Shown: positions 1 through 9,351, counted from the first letter of the stretch. The stretch is 59,846 nucleotides of DNA from an uncultured Muribaculaceae bacterium (GCA_948788915.1 CAQFOZ010000006.1:1-59846), one strand, 5' to 3'. Notes: generated from the letters alone by a model not told the origin. Translations and numbers: made by a program.

Positions 1-51
1 AGCATCTGCCTTACAAGCAGAGGGTCGGCGGTTCGAATCCGTCAACGCCCA
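1..51 (+). tRNA. tRNA-Val (anticodon TAC), 3' part
   Basis: The anticodon stem tctgc/gcaga encloses the loop cttacaa, which gives anticodon TAC (valine, GUA codons). It is followed by a T arm with loop ttcgaat and by the acceptor strand aacgccc with discriminator A. CCA is not encoded. The 5' acceptor strand and D arm lie outside the window, so this is a partial gene cut by the window edge. It is followed directly by a strong hairpin. Confidence 0.9.
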
Positions 52-87
52 CAAATAAGGTCTTTTCGTGAGAAAAGACCTTATTTG
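52..87. terminator. Bidirectional intrinsic terminator after tRNA-Val
   Basis: A perfect 16-bp inverted repeat (52-67 with 72-87, arm core AAATAAGGTCTTTTC) closes a 4-base loop GTGA. T-rich or A-rich flanks on both sides let it end the tRNA transcript (rightward) and the leftward ATPase gene that stops at 104. Confidence 0.85.
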
Positions 88-103
88 TTATCCCCCTGCA
101 ACT

Positions 104-1279
104 TCAATAGTTCAAACCAAATTGCCATAAAGGAACCACATTGCCAAAACCCTGCTCTATATCATCACGCACAACTATTCCGTACGGATTATTATCAAGC
201 TGCTTCTGTCCTTTCTTCGCTCCGCCAACCTCAAACACATTGTCCCCAATCCTGAAATCCGTTGTTTTCGCAGCTACCACATCATTCTTCACACGCATTT
301 GATTATAAAAAAACGTTTCCCGCACGTTTCCAATATTTGTCTCCACTCCCTGAAGAGCATACATCAGGTTTGGATTATCAACAAACACCTTCTCCACCTT
401 CCCAAGGCCTCTCAATCCCCCTGTTTCATCACGAAGCAGACCTATCAATCCGGCCTTTTCAAGATACCCGAGATAATCAGGCAAATCATTCTTGCTCACG
501 CTCAATTCCACCGAGAGACGCGACATATTTGGTTTATAAGGTGCCTGGCCCGATAAAATTGAAAGTAATCTTGCCAGCTTTCTCGATGTAGCCACATTCA
601 TGCCGGCATACTGGGGAATATCCACCTCAAGGGTCTGGATCATAACCTGCTGGAGCCTGATACCATAACCCGGCTGACTGCTGAACGGATAATACCCGCG
701 CCTGATATATTCCCTGAAATATGGTAACGGATGGAAATCCAAAGGAACAGAAACCTCATGATTGAGAATATCCTTAAGCGAATAAACAGGAATTTCAATC
801 TGCTTCTCCATATTCAGAAATTCCCTGAAAGACATCCCTTGCATGGAAAACATTAACGCACGTCTGCTTAAATCAGCAACCCCCTGATGAATGTCCAATA
901 CCGAACTTCCTGTAAAAATTATTTGCAATTGCGGATGGGTATCATAAATCTGTTTCAATTCTTGCGACCATCCTTTGTATTTATGCACCTCATCTATAAC
1001 AATATGCGATCCATTCTCCTTTATCCATTCATCCGCAAGACTTATCAGGCTGTTATTATAAAAAAAAGAATTATCAGCAGACACATACAGCCACCTCTCC
1101 TTATCTCCCTGATGAAGAATATGCTGTTTTACCATTGTAGACTTTCCGACACCCCTAGGACCGACAATTCCAACCATCCTGTCTTCCCACAGAATATCAT
1201 CATACATATAGCGACGGAACTGCGTGGGCGTTCTGCGCAATTCTTCATTCATATAGGTTATAAGATTAAGATCAATCAT
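104..1279 (-). CDS. AAA-family ATPase with DUF4143 C-terminal region
   Basis: Predicted cytoplasmic P-loop ATPase of the large AAA_14/DUF4143 family, whose members are common accessory genes of unknown cellular role. Walker A is GPRGVGKST near residues 40-48. Walker B is IVIDEVHK near residue 95, followed by a sensor-like IIFTGSS. The C-terminal half has the DUF4143 pattern, with a winged-helix-like stretch (LSVELSVSKNDLPDYLGYLE) and a late restriction-endonuclease-like fold. The length of about 391 residues is normal for the family. I take the ATG at 1279 rather than the in-frame TTG six bases upstream. It stands alone, leftward, between the tRNA terminator and a gap. Substrate and partner cannot be read from the sequence. 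Confidence 0.88.
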   Translation of the reverse strand: MIDLNLITYMNEELRRTPTQFRRYMYDDILWEDRMVGIVGPRGVGKSTMVKQHILHQGDKERWLYVSADNSFFYNNSLISLADEWIKENGSHIVIDEVHKYKGWSQELKQIYDTHPQLQIIFTGSSVLDIHQGVADLSRRALMFSMQGMSFREFLNMEKQIEIPVYSLKDILNHEVSVPLDFHPLPYFREYIRRGYYPFSSQPGYGIRLQQVMIQTLEVDIPQYAGMNVATSRKLARLLSILSGQAPYKPNMSRLSVELSVSKNDLPDYLGYLEKAGLIGLLRDETGGLRGLGKVEKVFVDNPNLMYALQGVETNIGNVRETFFYNQMRVKNDVVAAKTTDFRIGDNVFEVGGAKKGQKQLDNNPYGIVVRDDIEQGFGNVVPLWQFGLNY

Positions 1280-1532
1280 TGGCAAAATACATTTTTATCA
1301 GAAGTCATTTAAGCAACATCACTTATTTACGCAAAAATAACCAAATATTCAGATAAAATAAAATTAAATTCCATAAAAATTACCTCTAAGGAGATAGTCT
1401 TATACAAAACTATCCTCTTAAAGGTGATACTTTAGTCATATTTTTACCTCCTTTAGGAAGCTTTTATCTCATCACCAATCACGAATAACTACTACTTCAT
1501 ACCTAATATCTTGAAGTCGCGTTAATTGTAAA

Positions 1533-1994
1533 TCACTTTTTTAATGGTGTTAGAAAAATAAAAACCTGCTGACCGTCTTTGGCAGGAAAATTTGTCAGAT
1601 GCTCCAATTGTTTCACATATCCGACGGAATGCTCACGGATATTCTCTATTATTTCCGTATCAGTTGTACCATCCGCTTTTTCAGTTGTTCGGATAATCAT
1701 ATCTTCCGTGATATTGGAACCGTTAAAAAAGCGAGATGCCTGAGACATCGCCTTTACGGAAGCCACGCGGTTAAGCGCGGATTCTGTCTTATACTTCCCT
1801 TTATCGAGTTTTACCACCGACATAAGATAAGAATTCTCATAATCCTCTACAGCCTTAACCCCGTCAAACGGAGCGTTCTCATACATCCTGACCAAAAAGT
1901 TAGTCAATGCTGCCTTCTCCTGATTATAGCTCTGAGCAAAGGAATAAATAAACGAAAATAGGATTAATCCCAGTAATAATATATACTTCTTCAT
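1533..1994 (-). CDS. Small exported protein, unknown function
   Basis: 153 residues with a clear signal peptide (about residues 1-20, ending in SFAQS), so it is probably periplasmic. The mature part is a short alpha/beta protein whose size and pattern (helix, then strands ending in QVFIFLTPL) recall NTF2-like periplasmic proteins of Bacteroidales, but I do not recognise a named family. Its ATG overlaps the stop of the upstream nuclease gene by four bases (ATGA), so the two are probably translationally coupled even though one product is exported and the other is not. Last gene of the leftward group. Confidence 0.7.
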   Translation of the reverse strand: MKKYILLLGLILFSFIYSFAQSYNQEKAALTNFLVRMYENAPFDGVKAVEDYENSYLMSVVKLDKGKYKTESALNRVASVKAMSQASRFFNGSNITEDMIIRTTEKADGTTDTEIIENIREHSVGYVKQLEHLTNFPAKDGQQVFIFLTPLKK

Positions 1995-3190
1995 GAGTTT
2001 GAATGTGGCTTATCTAAAAATTGCACTTTATCATTATTTTTGAGTATTTCTACCATATGAAGATATTTATCCACTAAACCCTTATCATTCGTCTCTTTAA
2101 ACCAATACGGATACCGTCTTGTAGAATATATCTGAGAATCCGTCAGTTGAGCCGAGGAACTTTCTTTATCCGATAAAATCTGTACCAACTTATCAGTAAT
2201 ATTTTGATCATATGCATTGGTATGATTGTAATGAATAATTCCTATGTACCGGCCTTGTAGATACGAGACTACGGCATAAAACTTCTCATTTGAGCCATCC
2301 AACATGAAAGGTATTCCTGCATCAGGAAGATCCCAATCCATCTCTTTCATATCAAACAACTGCATATTTCTTATTTTAAGTTTAGCATTTATTTGTTCCC
2401 TTATATTTTGCCACGTTAATTGCCATTGGTAACTTTTACAGATATTATACACTTCACTTAATTTATCCGATAAATCTTTAACAGCCTTTATCTTAGATTC
2501 GCAACCGACATCTCCAAATGTCTGACCGGCAATCTGACCATCAATAATATCTTTTAACTCTTTAGGAATATCCATTACTGCATTATTATTGTCAAAAATA
2601 TATTCTAAATATGTTTTGTACTGATATAAAGCCGTATGCAGACTGTAATATCTATCATCTGCTTCATAAATCTTTTTTATCCAGTTTGTAATATCCTTTC
2701 GATAAGTTTTTAAGATAATTCTGCATTTCCCTTTTGTCTCAGACCATGAATATTCTGAGGGAGGCGCTGGATAATCACGTGTAAGATATAAGACATATAT
2801 CTGTTTGGTTGAATACGAATCCAATTTATTAGTTACGTATCGATCTATCTGTGACTTCTGTTCCGGTGCATTGTTGACTTTATTCTCGATGATTACGACA
2901 TAATTCCCAAATTCAATACAGATATCTATGCCATCCTTCTCCACATCAATATTGCACTTTCCTCCTTTTATATATATACCGGTTTCTATAAATTCCTCTA
3001 TAAAAGAGATCCTTATCATTTCATCGCTTCTTAGCAATTCAGCAAGGATATTGCTATGTGATGTTTCATGCAATTTCCCCCGCACAATTGCTTTAATTAT
3101 ATTAAAGGACTCATGTCCTTGTATCTGCTTTTTAGATTGAGCCAAATTAGCCGAAAATAAAAGGATACTATTAAATTGGCTGCAATTCAT
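1991..3190 (-). CDS. PD-(D/E)XK nuclease family protein
   Basis: 399 residues without signal peptide. Residues 80-130 show the PD-(D/E)XK pattern of the DUF4420/PDDEXK_4 type: conserved NILAELL early, then DICIEFGNYVVIIENKVN, where D, E and K form the expected metal-binding set, followed by a Q-x3-Y helix (QKSQIDRYV). Such proteins are usually stand-alone nucleases of the cytoplasm, often found among defence or mobile genes. The C-terminal half is unassigned. The gene ends in an ATGA overlap with the small exported protein. It separates that gene from the upstream exported-protein operon, so it may be a later insertion. Confidence 0.75.
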   Translation of the reverse strand: MNCSQFNSILLFSANLAQSKKQIQGHESFNIIKAIVRGKLHETSHSNILAELLRSDEMIRISFIEEFIETGIYIKGGKCNIDVEKDGIDICIEFGNYVVIIENKVNNAPEQKSQIDRYVTNKLDSYSTKQIYVLYLTRDYPAPPSEYSWSETKGKCRIILKTYRKDITNWIKKIYEADDRYYSLHTALYQYKTYLEYIFDNNNAVMDIPKELKDIIDGQIAGQTFGDVGCESKIKAVKDLSDKLSEVYNICKSYQWQLTWQNIREQINAKLKIRNMQLFDMKEMDWDLPDAGIPFMLDGSNEKFYAVVSYLQGRYIGIIHYNHTNAYDQNITDKLVQILSDKESSSAQLTDSQIYSTRRYPYWFKETNDKGLVDKYLHMVEILKNNDKVQFLDKPHSNS

Positions 3191-3331
3191 TATTTATGAC
3201 GGACCTTTATTTTATTAATTTGTTTCACCTTATCAATTGGAAGTATGATTTTATCTGTATAGAAATAAAATCTTTGGCCGTTAGAGGGTCATCGAAAACA
3301 TATCATATAATCCGTTTCCCCATCAGACTTA

Positions 3332-4915
3332 TCATTTCCTCTCAATTTTAAAAGATGAGTATTTGCCTATTGCATTTTTTGGAATATAAAATGTTATTCC
3401 ACCCAGAGGATACAACGCTCCCGGCTTAGGCTTATGAAGCTTAAGTGCGTAATAATCGCCCTTAAGCAAATCATTAAAACCGTCATAGTAATTGCCGGTT
3501 GAATAGATTGAAACCGGGTAAGAGTACAAGTCATCATCTGTCAATGAAACAACAGTAATGCTGGCACGGTTATCTTTAAAATTTCTTCTGACATTAATAT
3601 TGTCTCCATAATAAATACCAACTGAAGAATCAAATTTGCAATTTAAATTATCGGTCGAAGCTTTAATTTCATTAGGATAAAGATAATGTTGATGTCCTAA
3701 ATTATCCTTTATTACAAAATTCGAGTATACTTCAGCTATGGTTCCATAGATTGAATCCATCAGTTCACGAATATTCCCATTTCTAAAAAACAACGTTTCA
3801 TTCGTATAACCACCACTTTGTGCTGGATTATAGTAATCATAGGATCCCACTCTTAACCCCTTGGATTGATAAGATTCAAACTCAGAGTATGTTATAGAAA
3901 TTTGTTTTAGAGTTTCTACTATTATGTCTTTTTCAGGTTCTACAGCATATATATTTGCAGAAACCTCATAAAAATCATCATATCGCATAGCGTTTATTTT
4001 TTCAAATAAATGCTGATTAACGGTTCCATCTTTCATGATTGATAATTCTTTTGCCAACTCTTCTCCAAAAATATATTCACGTCCTAAGGCAGACTGGGGG
4101 ATACGAGGTTCCTCAACCTTAATTTCCCAATTCATTAAGTTCGGTAATAAACCACGTAGTTGAGTATTGAGGTTTAATATCGCCTTTCTTTCATTTGCCT
4201 TTTGCAAATCATATAATTGCATTTCCATACCGAAAGTATTACCGGCAAACTCACACTCGCTGCCTTGATTTTTTGCATAGCTAATTAGATTAGGCAAACT
4301 CACAGTTGCAGATAGAGTTATACAGTAAGTGCCATCCGGCATTTGCACAGAAGCAATTTCTTTGTATTCCTTGATTGACCCGTTGCTTACGGTTACAATC
4401 TCATCGCTTACAAGTTCATCATTAAGGACTGTTGTATTAGCAGATACAAACGTCCCATAAGCCTGTTCAATTGCTAAGCGAAGAGCGTTTTTTATTGCCT
4501 CGTCTTTTGTTGAACCATCAGAGCTTACAGTAAGAACTATTATTTCGTCATTCAACTTAGAGGACTTTTGTTGTGGCGAATCATTACTTGATAAATTAAG
4601 TAACTTGGACTCATATGATTCTAATCCGGCATCTGCCGCAAAAGCATTGTATTGAGCTATACACGATTGAAGATCTACACGATAACGTTCTTTAACTCTC
4701 TCAGGTGCTGATTCATTAAGAACTTGCTCTAATCTCTTCTCCTTGTTTTTTATTTCTTTCATGAATTGTTTTAGAACCGTTCTTGCTGATTTATCAGCCA
4801 TCTGAAACCTTGCTTTATCACTCCTGCCCAAATTGGAGGATTGTGCGAATGTAAGCGTTGTGAAATTTGTAAATACGAATATAATAATTATAAACTTGAA
4901 TATTAGCTCTTTCAT
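3332..4915 (-). CDS. Exported protein with LPP20/FlgT-N-like domain
   Basis: 527 residues with a signal peptide (residues 1-24, FTTLTFAQ at the end). Residues about 130-215 carry the pattern DGSTKDEAIKNALRLAIEQA followed by GTFVSA, typical of the LPP20/FlgT N-terminal fold found in envelope proteins. A coiled-coil-like stretch precedes it (residues 30-75). The C-terminal half is beta-rich and unassigned. It lies 12 bases downstream of the full-length reading of the previous gene and is therefore part of the same leftward operon as the DUF6175 gene. Likely periplasmic or outer-membrane associated; function unknown. Confidence 0.75.
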   Translation of the reverse strand: MKELIFKFIIIIFVFTNFTTLTFAQSSNLGRSDKARFQMADKSARTVLKQFMKEIKNKEKRLEQVLNESAPERVKERYRVDLQSCIAQYNAFAADAGLESYESKLLNLSSNDSPQQKSSKLNDEIIVLTVSSDGSTKDEAIKNALRLAIEQAYGTFVSANTTVLNDELVSDEIVTVSNGSIKEYKEIASVQMPDGTYCITLSATVSLPNLISYAKNQGSECEFAGNTFGMEMQLYDLQKANERKAILNLNTQLRGLLPNLMNWEIKVEEPRIPQSALGREYIFGEELAKELSIMKDGTVNQHLFEKINAMRYDDFYEVSANIYAVEPEKDIIVETLKQISITYSEFESYQSKGLRVGSYDYYNPAQSGGYTNETLFFRNGNIRELMDSIYGTIAEVYSNFVIKDNLGHQHYLYPNEIKASTDNLNCKFDSSVGIYYGDNINVRRNFKDNRASITVVSLTDDDLYSYPVSIYSTGNYYDGFNDLLKGDYYALKLHKPKPGALYPLGGITFYIPKNAIGKYSSFKIERK

Positions 4916-4927
4916 GATTGTATTGTT

Positions 4928-5896
4928 TTACCAGTTTAGATACATTTTTGTTTGAGATTGGTTTTCGGCCCACTTTTCAGCTACTGAGCGACAAGCAGCG
5001 ATTGTTGCCATAGAGCGGGAGTGCGAGTTTGCCTGCTCACGGCGTTTAAATTCTTTCTCATCTTTATATTTCTTTATTTTCATTTCCCAGTCGCGGGCTT
5101 TGTCCGTAGAGAGTTTATTCGACATCTCTTTCACCAATGTATCCGACTCCCCAAAGGCTGACGACTGCGGATCAATCTTATGTATATAGACCTAAGCCGC
5201 ATCAGCACCTTTCTGATCCATTGATGCAGACCATGTGTTTCTTGCTTTGGTAATTAACGACGCTCCTTCATTATCAATCTTCTCTTGATATATTTTGCAA
5301 GCCTCATTCAACGCATTATTGTAACAGTCGGAACAGATTTCGGGCACTTCCATAAGTGAGGCTATTGCCTCATTGAACTTGCCGGTCGAAGCCAGCGCAC
5401 GAGCTTTTGAAATGATACTCTGACAGTTATCACGGTAATACGTCTCTATCTTCCCGTTGGCTTCTGAAAATAATTTTGGAAACACAGGATTGTCAACTTT
5501 TATACCGTTTATGGCTGTTTGCCATACTTTAGTCTCATTAATACCCATTCCTTTGAGATTAAGGGAGGCTGTGGCATAGACCTTGTTTTCAACCTCATCA
5601 CCAAGCATAAAGGTTATCTCGACTTCCTGCCTTATCCTCGGTGGTGTGACGGGGGCCACATCCTTTTCAGTAACATTACACTTCGCCACAAACAAGAACC
5701 TGTCTGCCCGATTTGCAGAACCATATCCGCTCTTCGTAACTATCTGCTCCATCTTCGCAACAAGAAGTTTTTGTGCCGTTTCGGGCACATCCTTACCTGT
5801 CACAACGGGGAAATAGGATATATTCCCCGATCCCTGTGCCCTTGTACCCGATATGATACAAAGCAATAAAGAAAATATCAGTGTGTACCTTTTCAT
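4928..5896 (-). pseudogene. Exported LPP20-like protein interrupted by an in-frame TAG
   Basis: The start ATG at 5896 encodes a signal peptide (ending GTRAQ) and 234 residues, then TAG at 5192-5194. The same frame continues for 87 more sense codons to TAA at 4928. It reads VYIHKIDPQSSAFGES, then a helical DWEMKIKKYKDEKEFKRRE segment that looks like genuine protein. Full length would be about 322 residues, ending 12 bases before the next operon gene; if translation stops at the TAG, a 276-base gap is left. The N-terminal part resembles periplasmic proteins usually found next to DUF6175 genes. Either a recent nonsense mutation or stop-codon readthrough. An in-frame TTG at 5137 could restart translation but would lack an export signal. 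Confidence 0.75.
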
Positions 5897-6840
5897 TTCT
5901 CTCCTAAAATTAAGATTGCCTCTCCGAGACCACGGATTACTACTTTTGATGTGATATTATATGGAGCTTTCTGCAAATATTTTCTCAATGAATTGGCAAA
6001 TGCACGGGCATCCATCGCAGTGCCCTTATTGTCTTTCAGAGGTATGCGCACCTGCTCGAACTAAGCGAATGTCTCCGTGCCGTCACTGAGGTTGAAGCTG
6101 CCGTTCACCGTGTTGTCCCGCATCCATTTCTGAATGCAGTCTGTCAACTCCTCTCCATTATATTCCTCCTCCAAATCTTTATTCCAATTATCCCAGCAGC
6201 GTACAGTCAAAACGATTTCCCGACCGTTCTTTTTCTGATCTGAATACCATTTATCGAGTTGTTTATCAAACTCCTTTACATTACTTTTCACCGCACTCTC
6301 CAATGCCACGGGAATGGACTCCGCTGTGGGCTGTGAATTCCCGGTGGATGTGGCTATTCGCTTGTTGGTATAGGCATCAAAAGCCTCAAGGGTGAACGAC
6401 ACTACCTTTCCGGCCGGTTCTTTCGTGATGTTCCACCATAGCTGGATCACGACATCCGATTTCATACGCCTTTTCAGCATATCCAGCGGGGTCTCGGAAA
6501 TTAAAGCCCCCGATGTATTACTCGACATGGCATTGTCCTCAGCCTGTTTTACACCCATTGACTTTATCTCCATCTCGGCATCTTTAAGGCTGTATCCCAT
6601 TCCTGTCAGCACACCTCCCACCTTCGAGATTACCTGTGGAAGTTCAATATCTTCGGTAAATGCCCGCTGATAGTCTGGAATCCTTGTAGTTGTTCCCTGA
6701 TTGTCGAATGACTGTGTGAAATAACGCTGTACGCACCAATTGTCGCTGGGCAGTATCATGACAGTAGGCTTCTTGATCTCGTCCGCGTTAGAAAATAAAA
6801 AAATCAGAGAAGCAATAGCGGATAATAGCAATCGTTTCAT
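5893..6840 (-). pseudogene. DUF6175-family exported protein interrupted by an in-frame TAG
   Basis: ATG at 6840 starts a signal peptide (residues 1-19) and a DUF6175-type protein (TVMILPSDNWCVQ, FDNQGT, GREIVLTVRCWDNW, EEYNGEEL). It is stopped by TAG at 6061-6063 after 259 residues. The same frame then runs another 55 codons, including FEQVRIPL, MDARAFANSLRKYL and GLGEAILILGEK, to a TGA that overlaps the ATG of the next gene as ATGA (5893-5896). From memory, DUF6175 proteins end in just such a segment, so the true end is 5893 and the TAG is internal. First gene of the leftward exported-protein operon. Function of the family is unknown; probably periplasmic. Confidence 0.78.
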
Positions 6841-6914
6841 ACATCAATTTCATATAAACCGTAAAACACAAGTATACGTCTCCAGGACTTGCACTCATTG
6901 ACGGAATAAGATCA

Positions 6915-7103
6915 TAGAAACTGTTTTAAATTTATTACGAAAAATCTTATATAATAGTTCTTTCGGTAATTTTGAGGTTCTTTTTGGCTGTTTCCGCCAA
7001 GTTTCGGCGGTCAAAACCGATAGGTTTCTCCCTTCTCAACTCGCAGAACCATCTCAAAAATTACTCTCAAAATTCCTCGAAAATAAATTTAAACAGTTTC
7101 TTA
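6915..7103. repeat. MITE-like palindromic element, about 189 bp
   Basis: The ends are imperfect inverted repeats of about 26 bases (6915-6940 and 7077-7103; shared core AAACTGTTT.AAATTTATT). The inside is also nested-palindromic: GGTAATTTTGAGG near 6968 pairs with a matching stretch near 7051, and CCGCC/GGCGG form a central hairpin. No coding capacity. The whole can fold into one long hairpin, as non-autonomous transposable elements and REP-like elements do. Confidence 0.65.
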
Positions 7104-7127
7104 GAAATTGTTTTAAATTCTTATTCA
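7102..7127. repeat. Partial extra copy of the element's left end
   Basis: TAGAAATTGTTTTAAATTCT repeats the left terminal repeat of the adjacent palindromic element in the same direction with a few changes. It abuts the right end, which suggests nested or repeated insertion, or a decayed second copy. Confidence 0.45.
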
Positions 7128-7190
7128 CACAATTAGCACAAGCCTATCTGCAAATTTATACTTAGCCGGGCATATAAAAAAGAGTCGGAA

Positions 7191-7234
7191 CCGGTTCAAT
7201 TTGGTTCAAGTTGATTCAATTTGGTTCAAACTTG
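7191..7234. repeat. Four tandem 10-base repeats (GGTTCAA motif)
   Basis: The units ccggttcaat, ttggttcaag, ttgattcaat and ttggttcaaa follow each other with exact 10-base spacing, about one helical turn. The region is non-coding. This could be a protein-binding array or a simple tandem expansion. Confidence 0.6.
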
Positions 7235-7681
7235 TTTTTTAACACATCTTTTGTCGTTTATACAGTTTTTTACTCTATCCCCTATCGTTAAACAGCATGG
7301 CATAACCTCCATAAGACAGCAATACAATTCGGGCAAGATGTCAAAATAATTGGAAACATATTACAAATACGCTGTGTAAAGAACTTGATGGCACCACAAC
7401 TATCGCAAAATTTATGACAGTTAAAAAAAGAGCATTGAACCGTTTCTCGCAATATCGAACATTATTATCCCGAATACGCGTTAATATACAATATCTTAAT
7501 ATTGGTGACTTTATACAAGTTTATCCTAAACTTAATAGAATACAATAATGGAAGAAGTAAGACAGTTTTTAATGGCTTTAATGAAAAAAATTGCGAAATC
7601 CTTTTACTGTTATATGAGAAATATACATGTCTTTTAATTTATTGAAAATCTTGTTCGTAAAATCGACTCTTTAAACTAAAT

Positions 7682-8701
7682 TTACATAACTCTAACTCTT
7701 TCTTGCAATTCTCTCATTTTCTGCATAAGTGCATCAAACTCTAAAGATTTACCATAAATGAAGAACCGTCGCATATCTGCATAGTCATCTAGCCATGCCT
7801 CCATAGCTGATTCTGGTATCGTAAAGTTGATAGTTGATGGGGCATGTAAATCATAGTTTACATATTTCAAAGCATAGTAAGCCTTACGATGCTCAACAAT
7901 GGCATCATAAAGTTTGCGATTCGACAAAGCTTCTTCTCCATACTCCGTGTCCATCAATTTCTCTAAATCGTACAAATGACGAGACATTCGTACACTTCTC
8001 GGCTTTTCTTTTTGGAACTCTTCCGCCAAGAGAAATAACTTCTCAAGGAACGTCCGAGTAGGAACCACTGTTCTAACCAAACTATCTGCATCAATATCTT
8101 CACCATCAAAACTTTCACCTATTAGGGAGCGGATTGGTCGTAATTCCGTTGGTTCATCCATTGAAAGACAACTAATCTCAATCTTTACACGTGGAGGAAT
8201 ATAATTTATCGTATCCTCAAGAATTGACGGATAGTGTAATAGAATTACCGTAGGATCTTTATCTGAATCTATAGGTCGCCATTCTCCATCTTTATCTTGT
8301 ACCTGAGATACATTCTCTATCGTATAACCGGAAACTCCCATTTCTTTCAAGTTGGCATCTAATTGAGAAGAAAGAGTCTCTTGAATATATACTCGTGACA
8401 TTTTGCGCAGTTTTTCACGCTGACTTTTTCCTGTCTTCTCAATACCAAAGAATGAATGGCTGATTGCCAAGTCAATGTCTTCAGAGAAACGCTCTATAAT
8501 ATTAAAACCTTTTGACAACGATGTTCCGCCTTTGAAGATTAAAGAATCATGGCAATCTGTTTGGAATAATGCCTTCAGCGTAACAGTTACCCACCAGTCT
8601 TTTTCAATAGCTACCAGATTAACACCAGGATGTCCAGCCTCTGTTTGCTGTAACATTGCCAAACGGTCTACTATTTCATTATTTAACCACAGTTTTCCCA
8701 T
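7682..8701 (-). CDS. AbiEii/AbiGii-type nucleotidyltransferase toxin
   Basis: 339 residues. The nucleotidyltransferase signature FKGGTSLSKG followed by FSEDIDLAI (GG/S plus DxD) lies at about residues 55-80, as in AbiEii toxins, which act on tRNA or otherwise use NTPs to halt growth. A conserved HLYDLEKLM motif near residue 240 is also typical. The partner antitoxin gene ends 14 bases upstream in the same direction, giving a standard type IV toxin-antitoxin operon linked to abortive infection of phage. Nothing suggests inactivation. Confidence 0.88.
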   Translation of the reverse strand: MGKLWLNNEIVDRLAMLQQTEAGHPGVNLVAIEKDWWVTVTLKALFQTDCHDSLIFKGGTSLSKGFNIIERFSEDIDLAISHSFFGIEKTGKSQREKLRKMSRVYIQETLSSQLDANLKEMGVSGYTIENVSQVQDKDGEWRPIDSDKDPTVILLHYPSILEDTINYIPPRVKIEISCLSMDEPTELRPIRSLIGESFDGEDIDADSLVRTVVPTRTFLEKLFLLAEEFQKEKPRSVRMSRHLYDLEKLMDTEYGEEALSNRKLYDAIVEHRKAYYALKYVNYDLHAPSTINFTIPESAMEAWLDDYADMRRFFIYGKSLEFDALMQKMRELQERVRVM

Positions 8702-8715
8702 AATCTAAGTTTCTT

Positions 8716-9327
8716 TTAAGTGGTCAGCATTGGTTTTACAATTCGTTTCATCCATGCAGGCATCATATCTACATCTTTAACAAGAGTTTCCTTGTCAATT
8801 TCTTTTGACACCAATTGTTGGATAACTTTCAATTCACTTTCTCCTACATTCTCTTTTTTCAGAGCCTTGAGTGCTTGAACAAGTAAAGAGATTAGACGAG
8901 TGCCATAACAGAAATTCTTGGGTACACCTCGTTTTAATACTACTTTCCTATTGGATAAGTTTATCGTTCGCTCGCTACCTGTAGTAAGATATGTGTAATT
9001 CATCGGTACTTGAGTCGATAGTCCTAATGCATTCAAAGCTGTCATACCTGATGGCAACACCTCCGCGTTATCTCGAACTGCAATTGCCTGTACAACCTTA
9101 TCAACCGAAGGAAGCACAACACCGAATCGACTATTTCTTGGCTTGGCATATATTCCATGTGCAATTTTAACAAGCATGCCTTCAGTTGTGAACTCGGACA
9201 AAACACTCCCCACAAATTCCGTGTGGTATTCCGGGAAATCTGAGCGAAACAAAATGCAATCTTCAGGCATAGCTTCTATACGCTGTCTAAGAGTTGCACC
9301 TTCTATAGAATATTCATTCGTTATCAC
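8716..9327 (-). CDS. AbiEi-like antitoxin (DUF6088 family)
   Basis: 203 residues. It has an N-terminal winged-helix-like region (LRQRIEAMPEDCILFRSDF through HGIYAKPR) and the YLTTGSERTINL motif of AbiEi/DUF6088 proteins. It is the predicted antitoxin of the following nucleotidyltransferase; family members bind the operon promoter and autoregulate. The most likely start is a GTG at 9327, since no ATG precedes the conserved region at a sensible distance. It is preceded by a TACATTTG promoter element on the same strand. Confidence 0.82.
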   Translation of the reverse strand: MITNEYSIEGATLRQRIEAMPEDCILFRSDFPEYHTEFVGSVLSEFTTEGMLVKIAHGIYAKPRNSRFGVVLPSVDKVVQAIAVRDNAEVLPSGMTALNALGLSTQVPMNYTYLTTGSERTINLSNRKVVLKRGVPKNFCYGTRLISLLVQALKALKKENVGESELKVIQQLVSKEIDKETLVKDVDMMPAWMKRIVKPMLTT

Positions 9328-9351
9328 ACCTTTGAAATTTTAATAATTTTT

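Larger units (their letters stand above)
6841..7681. other. 841-base non-coding stretch with repeats
   Basis: No convincing gene. It holds a palindromic element (6915-7103), a further partial copy of its end (7102-7127) and a run of 10-base repeats (7191-7234). Short open frames at about 7314-7550 and 7548-7637 lack family resemblance or good starts and were not accepted as genes. Confidence 0.6.

Noticed and set aside
887..1312. Rightward open frame antisense to the DUF4143 ATPase.
   Set aside because: No recognisable protein features; the minus-strand frame has clear ATPase motifs.
1387..1421. Imperfect hairpin (taaggagatagt / actatcctctta) in the gap upstream of the ATPase gene.
   Set aside because: Mismatched stem with no T run and no gene that would end there; too weak to call a feature.
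4928..6840. Genome-wide reassignment of TAG to an amino acid.
   Set aside because: gdhA, the DUF695 gene, the coiled-coil gene and the recombinase end at TAG at places where homologues end, so TAG works as a stop here.
7314..7550. Short open frame with LDGTTTIAKFMTVKKRAL-like translation.
   Set aside because: No start codon at a useful place, no family likeness, and located in a repeat-rich gap.
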